NCBI RefSeq assembly: GCF_001512305.1
Contig: NZ_LNUT01000004.1
Coordinates: forward strand, 363,811-427,810
DNA from: Arthrobacter sp. EPSL27
Lineage (GTDB): Bacteria; Actinomycetota; Actinomycetes; Actinomycetales; Micrococcaceae
DNA: 64,000 bases
Direction of reading: 5' to 3'
The position numbers and the translations under genes were made by a program. Below, piece by piece: positions 43,589-52,494 of the stretch (position 1 is its first letter; every line of letters starts with the position of its first letter). The notes under the pieces are model-generated. The model worked only from the letters and a program-made list of their open reading frames with translations, was not told where the DNA came from and did not search any database.

Positions 43589-45627
43589 GCACCGACCAGA
43601 ACGTCTCACCGCAGTCCGCTGCGCCGGAGCCGGACGAGGACTTCTTCGAAGAGGAATACCGTCCGGGCGAAGCCGACGGCGGCATGTTCGGCGACCTTCC
43701 GGCCAAAAAAGCCCAGCACTTCTGGCCCTCCGCGAAGCGCCTGATGGGGCTGCTGAAACCCGAACGCGCCGGCATCATCGCCGTCCTGGCCATGGTGACG
43801 GTCGCCGTCGTCCTGAACGTGGTGGCCCCGCGGATCCTCGGCCAGGCCATGGACGTGATCTTCGGCGGAGTCGTCGGCAAACAGCTGCCCGCGGGCGGAA
43901 CCAAGGAGCAGTTCGTCGACGGCCTGCGCGCCCAAGGCCAGGACAACTTCGCGGACATGCTGTCCACCATGGACGTGGTCCCCGGCGCCGGCATCGACTT
44001 CCAGAAACTCGCGTTCCTCATCAGCGTTGTCCTGCTGATGTACTTCGTCGCCAACATCTTCCTGTGGCTGCAGGGCTACGTCCTGAACATCCTGGTGATG
44101 CGGGTGGTCCGCAAGCTGCGCGACGACACCGAAAAGAAGCTCAACAGGCTGCCGCTGAACTACTTCGACACCCGCCAGCGCGGCGACATCCTCTCCCGGG
44201 TCACCAACGATGTGGACAACATCCAGCAGGCCCTGCAGCAGGCCTTCGCGCAGCTGGTGAACTCGGCCCTGACGGTGATCGGCATCGTCATCATGATGTT
44301 CATCGTGTCCTGGCAGCTGGCCCTGATCGCCCTGGTCGCCCTGCCGCTCTCGGCCGTGGCCGCCGGCATCATCGGCGCCCGCAGCCAGAAGCTCTTCGCC
44401 GCCCAGTGGAAGAACACCGGCGAGCTCAACGGCCAGATCGAGGAATCGTTCTCCGGCCACGACCTGGTCCGGGTCTTCGGCCGCGACGCCGACATGCTGG
44501 ACCGCTTCGACGAGCGGAACGAGGCCCTCTACAAGGCCAGCTTCGGGGCGCAGTTCGTATCCGGCATGATCATGCCGGTCATGCAGTTCATCTCCTACCT
44601 GAGCTACGTCGGCATCGCCGTCGTCGGCGGCCTGCGCGTTGCCTCCGGCGGAATGAGCCTGGGCGACGCCACTGCGTTCATCCAGTACTCGCGCGAGTTC
44701 ACCCAGCCGCTGGGCCAGATGGCGGGCATGGCGAATATGCTGCAGTCCGGCGTCGCGTCCGCGGAGCGGGTCTTCGAGTTCCTCGACGCCGAGGAACAGG
44801 ACGCCGAAACCGCCACGGAGCACCTGCCGGCCAAGACCGACGGCCACGTCGAGTTCCGCAACGTCACGTTCAGCTACACCCCGGACAAGCCGCTGATCGA
44901 GGACCTCTCCTTCACCGCGGAGCCCGGCCACACAGTGGCGATTGTCGGCCCCACCGGTGCCGGCAAGACCACCCTGGTGAACCTCGTGATGCGCTTCTAC
45001 GAGCTCCAGGGCGGCAGCATCACGCTGGACGGGGTCGACATCACCCAGCTGAGCCGGTCCGAGCTGCGCGCCAAGGTGGGCATGGTGCTCCAGGATGCCT
45101 GGCTCTTCGGCGGGTCCATCTACGACAACATCCGCTACGGCAAGCTGGACGCCACCGAGGAGCAGGTGATGGAGGCGGCGAAGGCCACCTTCGTGGACCG
45201 GTTCGTCCGGGCCCTTCCCGACGGCTACAACACCGTCATCGACGAGGAAGGCAACAACGTCAGCGCCGGCGAGAAGCAGCTGATCACCATTGCCCGGGCA
45301 TTCGTGGCCAACCCCTCCCTCCTGATCCTGGACGAGGCCACCAGCTCCGTGGACACCCGCACGGAGGTGCTGGTCCAGAAGGCCATGGCCGCCCTGCGCA
45401 CCGACCGCACCAGCTTTGTGATCGCCCACCGCCTCTCCACCATCCGCGACGCCGACACCATCCTTGTGATGGAGGCCGGGCGGATCGTGGAGCAGGGCGC
45501 CCACGCCCAGCTGCTGGACCTCAAAGGCGCCTACTACCGCCTGTACATGTCCCAGTTCGCCGGCGAGGATGCCGAGGCAGCCTTCTCGGTAGACCCGGAA
45601 CATGACGCGACGGCGGTGCACAGTTGA
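43585..45627 (+). CDS. ABC exporter half-transporter, subunit 2 (catalytic NBD)
   Basis: The 680-residue protein has an acidic N-terminal extension of about 50 residues, six membrane segments with a larger extracellular loop between TM1 and TM2, and an NBD with GPTGAGKTT, NVSAGEKQL and LLILDEATSSVD (Asp583, Glu584). It keeps the catalytic Glu that subunit 1 lacks, but its signature reads SAGEK instead of SGGQR. The pair fits a heterodimeric multidrug or lipid exporter. Confidence 0.92.
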   Translation: MSTDQNVSPQSAAPEPDEDFFEEEYRPGEADGGMFGDLPAKKAQHFWPSAKRLMGLLKPERAGIIAVLAMVTVAVVLNVVAPRILGQAMDVIFGGVVGKQLPAGGTKEQFVDGLRAQGQDNFADMLSTMDVVPGAGIDFQKLAFLISVVLLMYFVANIFLWLQGYVLNILVMRVVRKLRDDTEKKLNRLPLNYFDTRQRGDILSRVTNDVDNIQQALQQAFAQLVNSALTVIGIVIMMFIVSWQLALIALVALPLSAVAAGIIGARSQKLFAAQWKNTGELNGQIEESFSGHDLVRVFGRDADMLDRFDERNEALYKASFGAQFVSGMIMPVMQFISYLSYVGIAVVGGLRVASGGMSLGDATAFIQYSREFTQPLGQMAGMANMLQSGVASAERVFEFLDAEEQDAETATEHLPAKTDGHVEFRNVTFSYTPDKPLIEDLSFTAEPGHTVAIVGPTGAGKTTLVNLVMRFYELQGGSITLDGVDITQLSRSELRAKVGMVLQDAWLFGGSIYDNIRYGKLDATEEQVMEAAKATFVDRFVRALPDGYNTVIDEEGNNVSAGEKQLITIARAFVANPSLLILDEATSSVDTRTEVLVQKAMAALRTDRTSFVIAHRLSTIRDADTILVMEAGRIVEQGAHAQLLDLKGAYYRLYMSQFAGEDAEAAFSVDPEHDATAVHS

Positions 45628-46163
45628 GCGCCGCCGGCGGTGCGGCGCCGTCCGCAGAGTCAGAGTCCGCAGAGTCACAGTCCGTAGAGGGGTCCGCTGA
45701 GCCGGAGTCCCGGCGCATCGAGGTGCAGATCCCGATGCGCTGGGGCGACATGGACGCCTACGGCCACATCAACAACGTCCAGATCGTCCGGATCCTGGAG
45801 GAGGCCCGCATCGCGGCCTTCGGCCCGCCCCGCGGGACGGGTCTGCCCGGCGTCGAGCCGCCCGTGGCGCTCTTCAATGAAGTGCCGGAGGGGACCCTGG
45901 CGCTGATCGTGGACCACAAGATCCGCTACGTCCGGACCCTGGAGTACCGCAATGTGCCGGCCGTGGTCCAGCTGTGGATCGGGGCCGTGAAGGGCGCCAG
46001 CTTCGACATTCACTACCTGGTGCTGGACCCCGTCACGCGCGAGGACTGCGTCCGAGCCAGCAGCCACCTGGCGTTCGTGGACGAGGCAACGGGCCGGGTG
46101 CTCAGGCTGACGCCGGAGCAGAAAGAGAAGCTGGCCCGCTTCACGCCCGCTGCCGCGGGCTGA
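45624..46163 (+). CDS. Hotdog-fold acyl-CoA thioesterase
   Basis: The 179-residue protein contains RWGDMDAYGHINNVQIVRILEEAR, the 4HBT hotdog motif with catalytic Asp. An N-terminal Ser/Glu-rich stretch of about 30 residues precedes it and looks disordered, with near-repeats of SAES. The TTG start overlaps the upstream ABC gene stop by 4 bases, so it is coupled to it, although a later start would remove the extension. The acyl substrate is unknown. Confidence 0.82.
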   Translation: MSAAGGAAPSAESESAESQSVEGSAEPESRRIEVQIPMRWGDMDAYGHINNVQIVRILEEARIAAFGPPRGTGLPGVEPPVALFNEVPEGTLALIVDHKIRYVRTLEYRNVPAVVQLWIGAVKGASFDIHYLVLDPVTREDCVRASSHLAFVDEATGRVLRLTPEQKEKLARFTPAAAG

Positions 46164-46260
46164 CCGAAACCGGTCCCATAGCCTCTACTCCGCCCTATCG
46201 ATCGTCCCTAGAATGAAGAACCCGCGGGCACGTCGGCCCGGTAGCGAAGGAGCGCAGACC

Positions 46261-46539
46261 ATGGTGAACAAACGAGCCCAGATGATGGCGGACAAGCGCA
46301 AGAAGTACGCCCGGAAGAAGGCGTGGAAAGAGCTCTCGCCGATGGCGAAGTTCGGAACCATTACCGCCGCCGTCGTCCAACTCTCGCTTCTTGTCGCGGC
46401 CCAGACGGACATCACCCGCCGCCCGGCGAATCAGATCCGCGGCAGCAAGGCGATGTGGCGGGTCGCCACGCTGATCAACTTCGTCGGCCCGGGCAGCTAC
46501 TTCACCTTCGGCGTCAAGCGGCATTCCGCCGCAAAGTAG
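46261..46539 (+). CDS. Small membrane protein, PLDc_N-like
   Basis: The 92-residue protein starts MVNKRAQMMADKRKKYARKK, a strongly basic end, then two hydrophobic stretches (FGTITAAVVQLSLLVAA and WRVATLINFVGPGSYFTFGV). The second with GPGSYFTFG fits the phospholipase D nuclease N-terminal (PLDc_N) two-helix domain. GAAGGAG precedes ATG 46261. No catalytic domain is attached. Confidence 0.65.
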   Translation: MVNKRAQMMADKRKKYARKKAWKELSPMAKFGTITAAVVQLSLLVAAQTDITRRPANQIRGSKAMWRVATLINFVGPGSYFTFGVKRHSAAK

Positions 46540-46641
46540 GGAGTCTGACCAGCGATAGGGCCGATCTTCGGAACCTACCCGGAAGTAGCATCCGGGTGTC
46601 CCGTTATGCGGGCGTCCAGCTTAAGCCTGTAAATTGAAAGC

Positions 46642-48873
46642 ATGACCCCAGCCAAAAAGCCTGCCATGCACCGTGCCCTCGGCATCTCCAAGGAGATCGA
46701 AGACGCAGCGTGGTTCGTGCTGGGGCCGGGGCTGCACGGCAAACCGTCGGCGCTGGACGGGCGCACCAGGACCTGGTCCGTGCAGGCCGCCGCGGAGCTC
46801 CTCGACCGCCTGGAACGCGGGGTCCCGGACCCCAAGGCCCCCATGATGACCAACCTGCGGGAGAACCTGCAGGGCGCCTCCCGGGGAGCGAAGCAGCTGG
46901 CCGTTGAGCTGCTGTTCCTCCAGTCCCTGCCGCTGGCCCACGAGGTGAAATCCCTCAAGGTCAAGCGCGCGCGGGTGGCGGAGGCCGCCAGCTGGCTGGA
47001 GCCGCCGCTGGAACTGCCGGACGAGCTGTACGCCGGCATGACCGATCACGGGGTCATCCGGGACCGCACCGCGGAATTCAACTGGACCATCTGGGACCAC
47101 CTGAAATGGCTCTGCCGGTTCGTCCAGCACGTGGCCCAGCGGCCCCCGGGCGCCGTCGCGGCCGCCGTCAAGGATCCGCTGGCGTTCCACCGGCTGGTGG
47201 CCGGCACGCCGGACGACCAGCCGGCCATCCGCCGCAGCATCGAGTTCCTGGTGTGGCCCAGCTATTTCGAACCCGTAGTGGCCGACGTCGAACGCCAGGA
47301 AATCCGCGACGCGTTCGCCTCCCTGGTGGGCGGGGCGAAGGGCGACAGCGACGAGGAAATCTCGGCGGACATCCACCGCATCCGCCTGCACCTTGACGAG
47401 CAGGCCGGCCAGCGGATCGACTGGTACGCCCGGCAGCTGGTGAGCCAGTGGCGGAAGGTGGGCGATCCCGGCCGGCGCGCCTGGCTGCTGCGCACCCACC
47501 ACGACAACGCCGAACTGCTCAGCACCTGGCAGTCCGAGGAATCGGTGACGCTCGACGTCGAGCACCTCCGGCTGCTGGACCCCGGCGTCACCGCCGGGGT
47601 GGTCCAGCACGCCGTGGACGAGGACTACAAGCACCTCGGCTACGTCGAGCGCGAGGACACCAAAACCGCGGTGTTCGCATTCCTGACCGTGATGAAACCC
47701 GGCGACCTGACCCTGTACCAGAGCTCCGGCACGGTCCGGGTGGGCGTGGTCCTCGGCGAGCCCGAGCACCGCGAGGACAACCGCCGCCTGCGCCGCAAGG
47801 TCCGCTGGTTCGACGAGACCCACAACATGACCGAGCTGCCCCGCCACGTGCAGCGGCAGCTGGCCACCTCCGGCATCGTCGCGGACATTACCCGCGTGAT
47901 CCAGGCCCTCGAGGCCCTGCTGCCCGCCGAAGCGGAAGCCCAGCCCGGCGACGGCACCGAGCCGGCCGCCGTCGTCGAACCCGCCTGCGAAGGGTTCCGC
48001 CCGCTGACGCCGGAGTTCGCCGCATCCCTGCACATGGACCTGGAACCGCTGCAGGAAATCGCCGAGCTGCTGGAGGAGAACCGCCAGCTGGTGCTCTACG
48101 GCCCGCCCGGCACCGGCAAGACGTACCTCGCCAAGCACCTGGCCGCCCAGCTCGCCGGCGACACCACGGACGAACGCGTGAAGCTGGTGCAGTTCCACCC
48201 GTCGTACGCCTACGAGGACTTCTTCGAGGGCTTCCGGCCGGACAAGACCGAGGAAGGGCAGGTGTCCTTCAAGCTCGTTGCCGGGCCGCTGCGGCGAATC
48301 GCCGAGGAGGCTGCCAAACCGGGCAACGAGAGCAAGCCCTACTTCCTGATCATCGATGAGATGAACCGGGCGAACCTCGCGAAGGTGTTCGGCGAGCTGT
48401 ACTTCCTGCTCGAATACCGCGACGACCGGATCTACCTGCAGTACAGCCCCAACGAGCCGTTCACGCTGCCGGACAACCTTTACATCATCGGCACCATGAA
48501 CACCGCGGACCGGTCCATCGCGATGATGGACGCCGCGATCCGCCGCCGCTTCTCCTTCATCGAGCTGCACCCCAAAACGGAGCCGGTGAAGGGCTCGCTG
48601 CTGCGGTTCCTGGAGGCCCGCGGCCTGGACACGACGCCGGCCCTGCTGATGGACGCGCTCAACGACGCCATCGACGAGTGGGACAGGGACCTGATGATCG
48701 GCCCGTCCTACTTCATGAAGCCCTCCGCCCAGACACCCAAGGGTCTGCGGCGGATCTGGAAGTACGAACTGATGCCGTTGCTGGAGGAGCACTACCACGG
48801 CCAGCTGAACCGGGCCCAGCTGGAGGAGCGGTTCGGTTTGGACCAGCTGCTTGACCGTCTTGCGCGCGTCTAG
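46642..48873 (+). CDS. mcrB: McrB-type AAA+ GTPase, modification-dependent restriction
   Basis: The 743-residue protein has an N-terminal region of about 440 residues (probable DNA or modified-base recognition, no EVE/YTH/DUF3578 fold that I can assign) and a C-terminal McrB AAA+ domain: Walker A GPPGTGKT at 487-494, YEDFFEGFRP, Walker B LIIDEMNRAN (Asp572, Glu573) and the NTAD motif GTMNTADRS. McrB translocates DNA with GTP and recruits the nuclease McrC, encoded next with 23 bases overlap. Confidence 0.92.
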   Translation: MTPAKKPAMHRALGISKEIEDAAWFVLGPGLHGKPSALDGRTRTWSVQAAAELLDRLERGVPDPKAPMMTNLRENLQGASRGAKQLAVELLFLQSLPLAHEVKSLKVKRARVAEAASWLEPPLELPDELYAGMTDHGVIRDRTAEFNWTIWDHLKWLCRFVQHVAQRPPGAVAAAVKDPLAFHRLVAGTPDDQPAIRRSIEFLVWPSYFEPVVADVERQEIRDAFASLVGGAKGDSDEEISADIHRIRLHLDEQAGQRIDWYARQLVSQWRKVGDPGRRAWLLRTHHDNAELLSTWQSEESVTLDVEHLRLLDPGVTAGVVQHAVDEDYKHLGYVEREDTKTAVFAFLTVMKPGDLTLYQSSGTVRVGVVLGEPEHREDNRRLRRKVRWFDETHNMTELPRHVQRQLATSGIVADITRVIQALEALLPAEAEAQPGDGTEPAAVVEPACEGFRPLTPEFAASLHMDLEPLQEIAELLEENRQLVLYGPPGTGKTYLAKHLAAQLAGDTTDERVKLVQFHPSYAYEDFFEGFRPDKTEEGQVSFKLVAGPLRRIAEEAAKPGNESKPYFLIIDEMNRANLAKVFGELYFLLEYRDDRIYLQYSPNEPFTLPDNLYIIGTMNTADRSIAMMDAAIRRRFSFIELHPKTEPVKGSLLRFLEARGLDTTPALLMDALNDAIDEWDRDLMIGPSYFMKPSAQTPKGLRRIWKYELMPLLEEHYHGQLNRAQLEERFGLDQLLDRLARV

Positions 48874-50155
48874 CCAGCCGGGGCCGGCCAGCCCCGCCGC
48901 CCGCGACGGCGGGCCGGGTTCGGGTGCGCCGGGTTCCGGGCAGGTCCGCAGGATTGTCCTCGATGAGCTCTCCGGCGGCGTCGTCGAGCGGCTGACCCCG
49001 GACAGCGCGGCCTACATCAACGGCAGCGGCCTGGCCAAGGCATCGCCGATGGGCATGGGGCTGTACCGGATCGAGCCCGTCGGGAAAGTCGGTTCCGTGC
49101 GGACGCCGGCGGTGCAGCTTGAGGTGCGGCCCAAGGACCGGCTGGGCCTGGACCGGCTCCTGTTCCTGCTGGGCTACGCGGGCGACCAGGGTTTCCGCGA
49201 GGAGCCCGTGGCCGCGGTCGAGGAAGCGGACCTGTGGAGCGCGCTGGCGGAGTCGCTGGCGCAGCTCGCCGAGCGGGCGCTCAGCCGCGGCGTGCTGCAG
49301 GGCTACCTGAATGTGGATGACTCCCTGCGCACAGTCAAGGGCCGGATCAGGATTTCGGACCAGATCTCCCGGCGCCCCGGCATGCTGGTGCCGCTGGAGG
49401 TCTCCTACGACGAGTTCACCGAGGACATCGCGGAGAACCGCATCCTGCGGGCGGCGCTGGAACGGATGTCCCAGGTCCCGGGTGTGCGGCCGGAGGTGCT
49501 GAGCCGGCTGCGCCAGCTCAAGGGCAAGCTCGCCGCCGTGACCCGCCTGCAGTCCGGCGCGCCGTTGCCGGTGTGGCGGGCCAGCCGGATGAACACGCGG
49601 TACCAGGCTGCCCTGCGGCTCGCCGAAGTGGTCCTGCGCCACGCCTCGGCGGAAGCCGGCGACGGTGCGCAGCAGTCGGCGTCGTTTGTGGTGGACATGT
49701 CCGTTGTGTTCGAGGACTTCGTCGGCACGGCGCTGCGCGAGGCCATGGCGGCTTACCCGGGGGAGATGCGCCTGCGCTACAACGCCCTGCTCAACGAGGC
49801 GGTCCGCGACTCGGACCGGATTGTGGTGCGGCCCGGTGCCGTCCACTTATTAGGCGGGCGGCCGGTGATGGTTTACGACGCCAAGTACCAGGCAGCGGCC
49901 GACGCCGGTGCCTCCTTGTCGGGCGACCATTACCGGATGCTGGCGTACTGCACGTCCCTGCGGGTGCCGACAGCCTGGCTGGTGTATCCGGGCGCTGGGG
50001 AGATCAAGCTGCGCCGGATCCTGAACACGGACATTGACGTGGTGGAGTTCCCGCTGGACCTGTCGAAGCCGCCGGCGGAGATTTTGGCGTCCGTGGCGGA
50101 CCTCGCGCAGCAGTCGTGGGGCGAAGTGGTGCGCCAGGCGACCATCAGCCGCTGA
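48851..50155 (+). CDS. mcrC: McrC-type nuclease subunit
   Basis: The 434-residue protein has the McrC 5-methylcytosine restriction layout: an N-terminal beta-rich region (INGSGLAKASPMGMG) and a PD-(D/E)xK nuclease core, with VYDAKYQ giving Asp343 and Lys345. The TTG start lies inside mcrB, giving 23 bases of overlap, so the two are coupled. The first 30 residues are Gly/Pro/Ser-rich and a later start is possible. Confidence 0.9.
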   Translation: MTVLRASSQPGPASPAARDGGPGSGAPGSGQVRRIVLDELSGGVVERLTPDSAAYINGSGLAKASPMGMGLYRIEPVGKVGSVRTPAVQLEVRPKDRLGLDRLLFLLGYAGDQGFREEPVAAVEEADLWSALAESLAQLAERALSRGVLQGYLNVDDSLRTVKGRIRISDQISRRPGMLVPLEVSYDEFTEDIAENRILRAALERMSQVPGVRPEVLSRLRQLKGKLAAVTRLQSGAPLPVWRASRMNTRYQAALRLAEVVLRHASAEAGDGAQQSASFVVDMSVVFEDFVGTALREAMAAYPGEMRLRYNALLNEAVRDSDRIVVRPGAVHLLGGRPVMVYDAKYQAAADAGASLSGDHYRMLAYCTSLRVPTAWLVYPGAGEIKLRRILNTDIDVVEFPLDLSKPPAEILASVADLAQQSWGEVVRQATISR

Positions 50156-50177
50156 CACGCTCCCAGGGCAGGTGCCG

Positions 50178-50471
50178 CTAGCTGGCGTCCTGGTCCACGG
50201 AGACAGCCAGGAGGTGGCACAGGAGAGCTTTTTCCGGCTGGCCCGGGTTGTTCTTGATGTGCTGGCGGAGCTTCTCGCGCACGTGAGCCTCTTCAGGCTT
50301 AGTGTCGGAGAGGATCGCATCGATGATGGCGGATACCTGCTGGCGGAGGGGCTCCAGGTCGTGGTCCACCTCGGTGGACCGCCGGTGCTCCTGCGACCGG
50401 TAGTCAGGGGACGTCCTCGACGGACCGGTGGTAATCCTCGGCGACGTGGTGGACCTCAGCAAGTGCGGCAT
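50178..50471 (-). CDS. Hypothetical protein, 97 residues
   Basis: I start at ATG 50471 because GGGAG lies 7 bases before; the open frame runs to 50555. The first 35 residues are Ser/Thr/Arg-rich and look disordered. The rest is helical, with DLEPLRQQVSAIIDAILSDT and HVREKLRQHIKNNPGQPEK. It is convergent with mcrC and lies between mcrC and vsr. No family recognised. Confidence 0.5.
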   Translation of the reverse strand: MPHLLRSTTSPRITTGPSRTSPDYRSQEHRRSTEVDHDLEPLRQQVSAIIDAILSDTKPEEAHVREKLRQHIKNNPGQPEKALLCHLLAVSVDQDAS

Positions 50472-50589
50472 CTGGCGCTCCCGTGGAGTTGAAAGACGAG
50501 TGAATGCGGATTCAGTAGAGTCCTTGTCCCCAGATTCGGATATTACCTGAGGCAACGTAATCTGTCCCGCATGGCCGGTGGATTATTTT

Positions 50590-51117
50590 TTAGGCGTCGC
50601 CTTCAACCAACCCCGGCTGGTCTTCCGTCAGCACGACGCGGGGTCCGGCCGATGACTCTCCTGCGGAGCCGGAGTGCGGGCCGCCCGGCGGGATTGGGTC
50701 GACGAGGAACCGGTCCAGCTGGGCTTCCAGCGCCGAAAGGTCCTTGAGTCCGCACTCCCAGACGGTGAGTACCTCCCAGCCCAGATTCTCCAGCTGCTGG
50801 CGCTGCAGGGCATCGCGGGTCCGGGTGCGGGTGCGCTTGGCTTCCCAAAATTCGGCGTTGGCCTTGGGAGCGTGCTGCCCCACCCGGCAGTCATGGAAGT
50901 GCCAGAAACAGCCGTTGACGAAGATGACTTTGTGCCGGCCGGCGAACACCAGATCAGGGTTGCCGGGAAGCCGGCCTCCGCGGGTGGCGCCGTGCAGCCT
51001 GTAGCGGTACCCCTTGGCGTGGAGCAGCCGGCGGACCAGCAGTTCCGGTTTGGTGTTCTTCCCGCGGATGCGGGACATGTTCCAGCTGCGCCGCTCGGGT
51101 GTCAGCTTGTCCGCCAT
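50590..51117 (-). CDS. vsr: Very short patch repair endonuclease
   Basis: The 175-residue protein opens MADKLTPERRSWNMSRIRGKNTKPE, the standard Vsr N-terminus. It has the catalytic Asp55 in GNPDLVF and the NGCFWHFHDC zinc/active-site motif. Vsr nicks T:G mismatches arising from deaminated 5-methylcytosine and is usually encoded with a cytosine methyltransferase; none is in this window. The C-terminal 30 residues are Gly/Ser/Pro-rich. Confidence 0.93.
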   Translation of the reverse strand: MADKLTPERRSWNMSRIRGKNTKPELLVRRLLHAKGYRYRLHGATRGGRLPGNPDLVFAGRHKVIFVNGCFWHFHDCRVGQHAPKANAEFWEAKRTRTRTRDALQRQQLENLGWEVLTVWECGLKDLSALEAQLDRFLVDPIPPGGPHSGSAGESSAGPRVVLTEDQPGLVEGDA

Positions 51118-51218
51118 GACTTAAGTCTAGGCGGCGGTGCCCTGGCGGACCGGGGCGGGATCGGTCAGGGCGGACGGCAGCGGGCGACGGCGGGCGACCT
51201 TACCGCCGTCGTACAGTT

Positions 51219-51662
51219 TCAGATCTCCCGCTCCGGATGCTCGCCGAACCGGAAGTGCCGACCGGTGACGCTGGTCGGTGCAATCTCGACGTAGAAGTCC
51301 TTGAGCGTGGGCACCCACGGCTTGAGCCCAAGGGCTTCTGCGGCTGCGATATCCGCGGACTTGTCCAGCACCCGGGCCGTGCCGCGGAGGACAACTGACC
51401 ACGCCTCGTCGGCGAGGATGCCGTCCGTTTCGAACAGCACTTTGGCGTTGATGGTCAGCTCCGCGAGCTTGTTCCCCGGCGCCGTGCGGAGGTAAAGCTT
51501 CCGACCGCTCACGGCGTAATTCACCGGGAAAATGTCGGGTTCGCCGCCGACAGTGACCACAAGCCGGCCGTGCTTGGTGCCCTCGATCAATTTCCAGCAC
51601 TGATCGTCATCGAGTACGAGGACGGGGTTCTCATCTGCATGTTCGAACATCATGGCGTTCAT
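51219..51662 (-). CDS. Pyridoxamine 5'-phosphate oxidase-like flavoprotein
   Basis: The 147-residue protein has a split-barrel fold: LIEGTKHGRLVVTVGGEPDIFPVNYAV and LYLRTAPGNKLAELTINAKVLFETDG match small PNPOx-like, FMN or F420-binding proteins of actinobacteria. The start is set at ATG 51662; ATG 51653 or 51650 are also possible, and no ribosome binding site is strong. Monocistronic. Confidence 0.85.
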   Translation of the reverse strand: MNAMMFEHADENPVLVLDDDQCWKLIEGTKHGRLVVTVGGEPDIFPVNYAVSGRKLYLRTAPGNKLAELTINAKVLFETDGILADEAWSVVLRGTARVLDKSADIAAAEALGLKPWVPTLKDFYVEIAPTSVTGRHFRFGEHPEREI

Positions 51663-51833
51663 TGTTCTGGGCTGTGTAGAAAAGCGCCAGAGGCTTGAGC
51701 CGGGAAAATCGGCCGAAGAATGCCCGGTAGATGGCCTGTGGATAACTTCCAACTCCAAAATGTGACGTCGGTTACCCTTGAGGCATTGTTTGGCTTCAGG
51801 CGTCTTGATTTTCTATCGGGGGAGTAGCTGACC

Positions 51834-52490
51834 ATGACATCTCGCACCGCAGTTTTCGGCCGTCACAGGCGCATTTGCGCGGTGCTGGCCGCGCTACTCC
51901 TTCTGCCCGCCACGGCCTGCACCGGCGGAGGTTCAACGCCGGGCGCAACCGCCGCCCCGGAGTCGCCAGGCCCGACGGCGTCTCCCACCTCGTCCGCCAC
52001 TCCCACGCCAACGGCAAGCTACAAACCCGCGGACGCCTCGGGCAGGGCGCAGAACGTCCCCGTTCCGGTGCTGCCAGAAGCTGCGAAGGCGGAGACGAAG
52101 GAAGGTCTCGAGGCCTTCGCGCGGTACTGGTTTCAATTGTTGAGTTACGGCTATGAGACTGGTGACGTAACGCGGATTGGTGAAATAACCAGTCCTGCTT
52201 GCCGCGCATGTGAGAGGGCTAAAGCGGTAATTTCAGGCTGGAATGAGGGAGGGCGGTGGCTCGTTGGCGGCAAGGTGGAAACCCCGTCTGTCAGCACGAC
52301 ATTCGTCGTGGCACCAGACGGCAACTATCAAGTCGCTGTTCAAGGGTCACAGGCCGCCATTTCGTACTACAACGCGGATGGGACGCTACATCAAGCAGAC
52401 CCGAAGCCCGATGACACAGGCAACCTTATGCTTGCCGTCTTCCGCGACGGGGCGTGGTACGTAAATAACATTCAGCCAATTGTCGGCTAG
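51834..52490 (+). CDS. DUF6318-type lipoprotein
   Basis: The 218-residue protein has a signal peptide with lipobox LPATAC, a Pro/Thr/Ser linker, then a domain from about residue 85 (EGLEAFARYWFQLLSYGYETG, SPACRACERAKAVISGW) matching the DUF6318 group found in Micrococcaceae. The paired cysteines may form a disulfide. The second half of the gene is visibly less GC-rich than its neighbours. It is followed directly by a secreted PKD-like protein gene. Confidence 0.75.
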   Translation: MTSRTAVFGRHRRICAVLAALLLLPATACTGGGSTPGATAAPESPGPTASPTSSATPTPTASYKPADASGRAQNVPVPVLPEAAKAETKEGLEAFARYWFQLLSYGYETGDVTRIGEITSPACRACERAKAVISGWNEGGRWLVGGKVETPSVSTTFVVAPDGNYQVAVQGSQAAISYYNADGTLHQADPKPDDTGNLMLAVFRDGAWYVNNIQPIVG

Positions 52491-52494
52491 CCAA

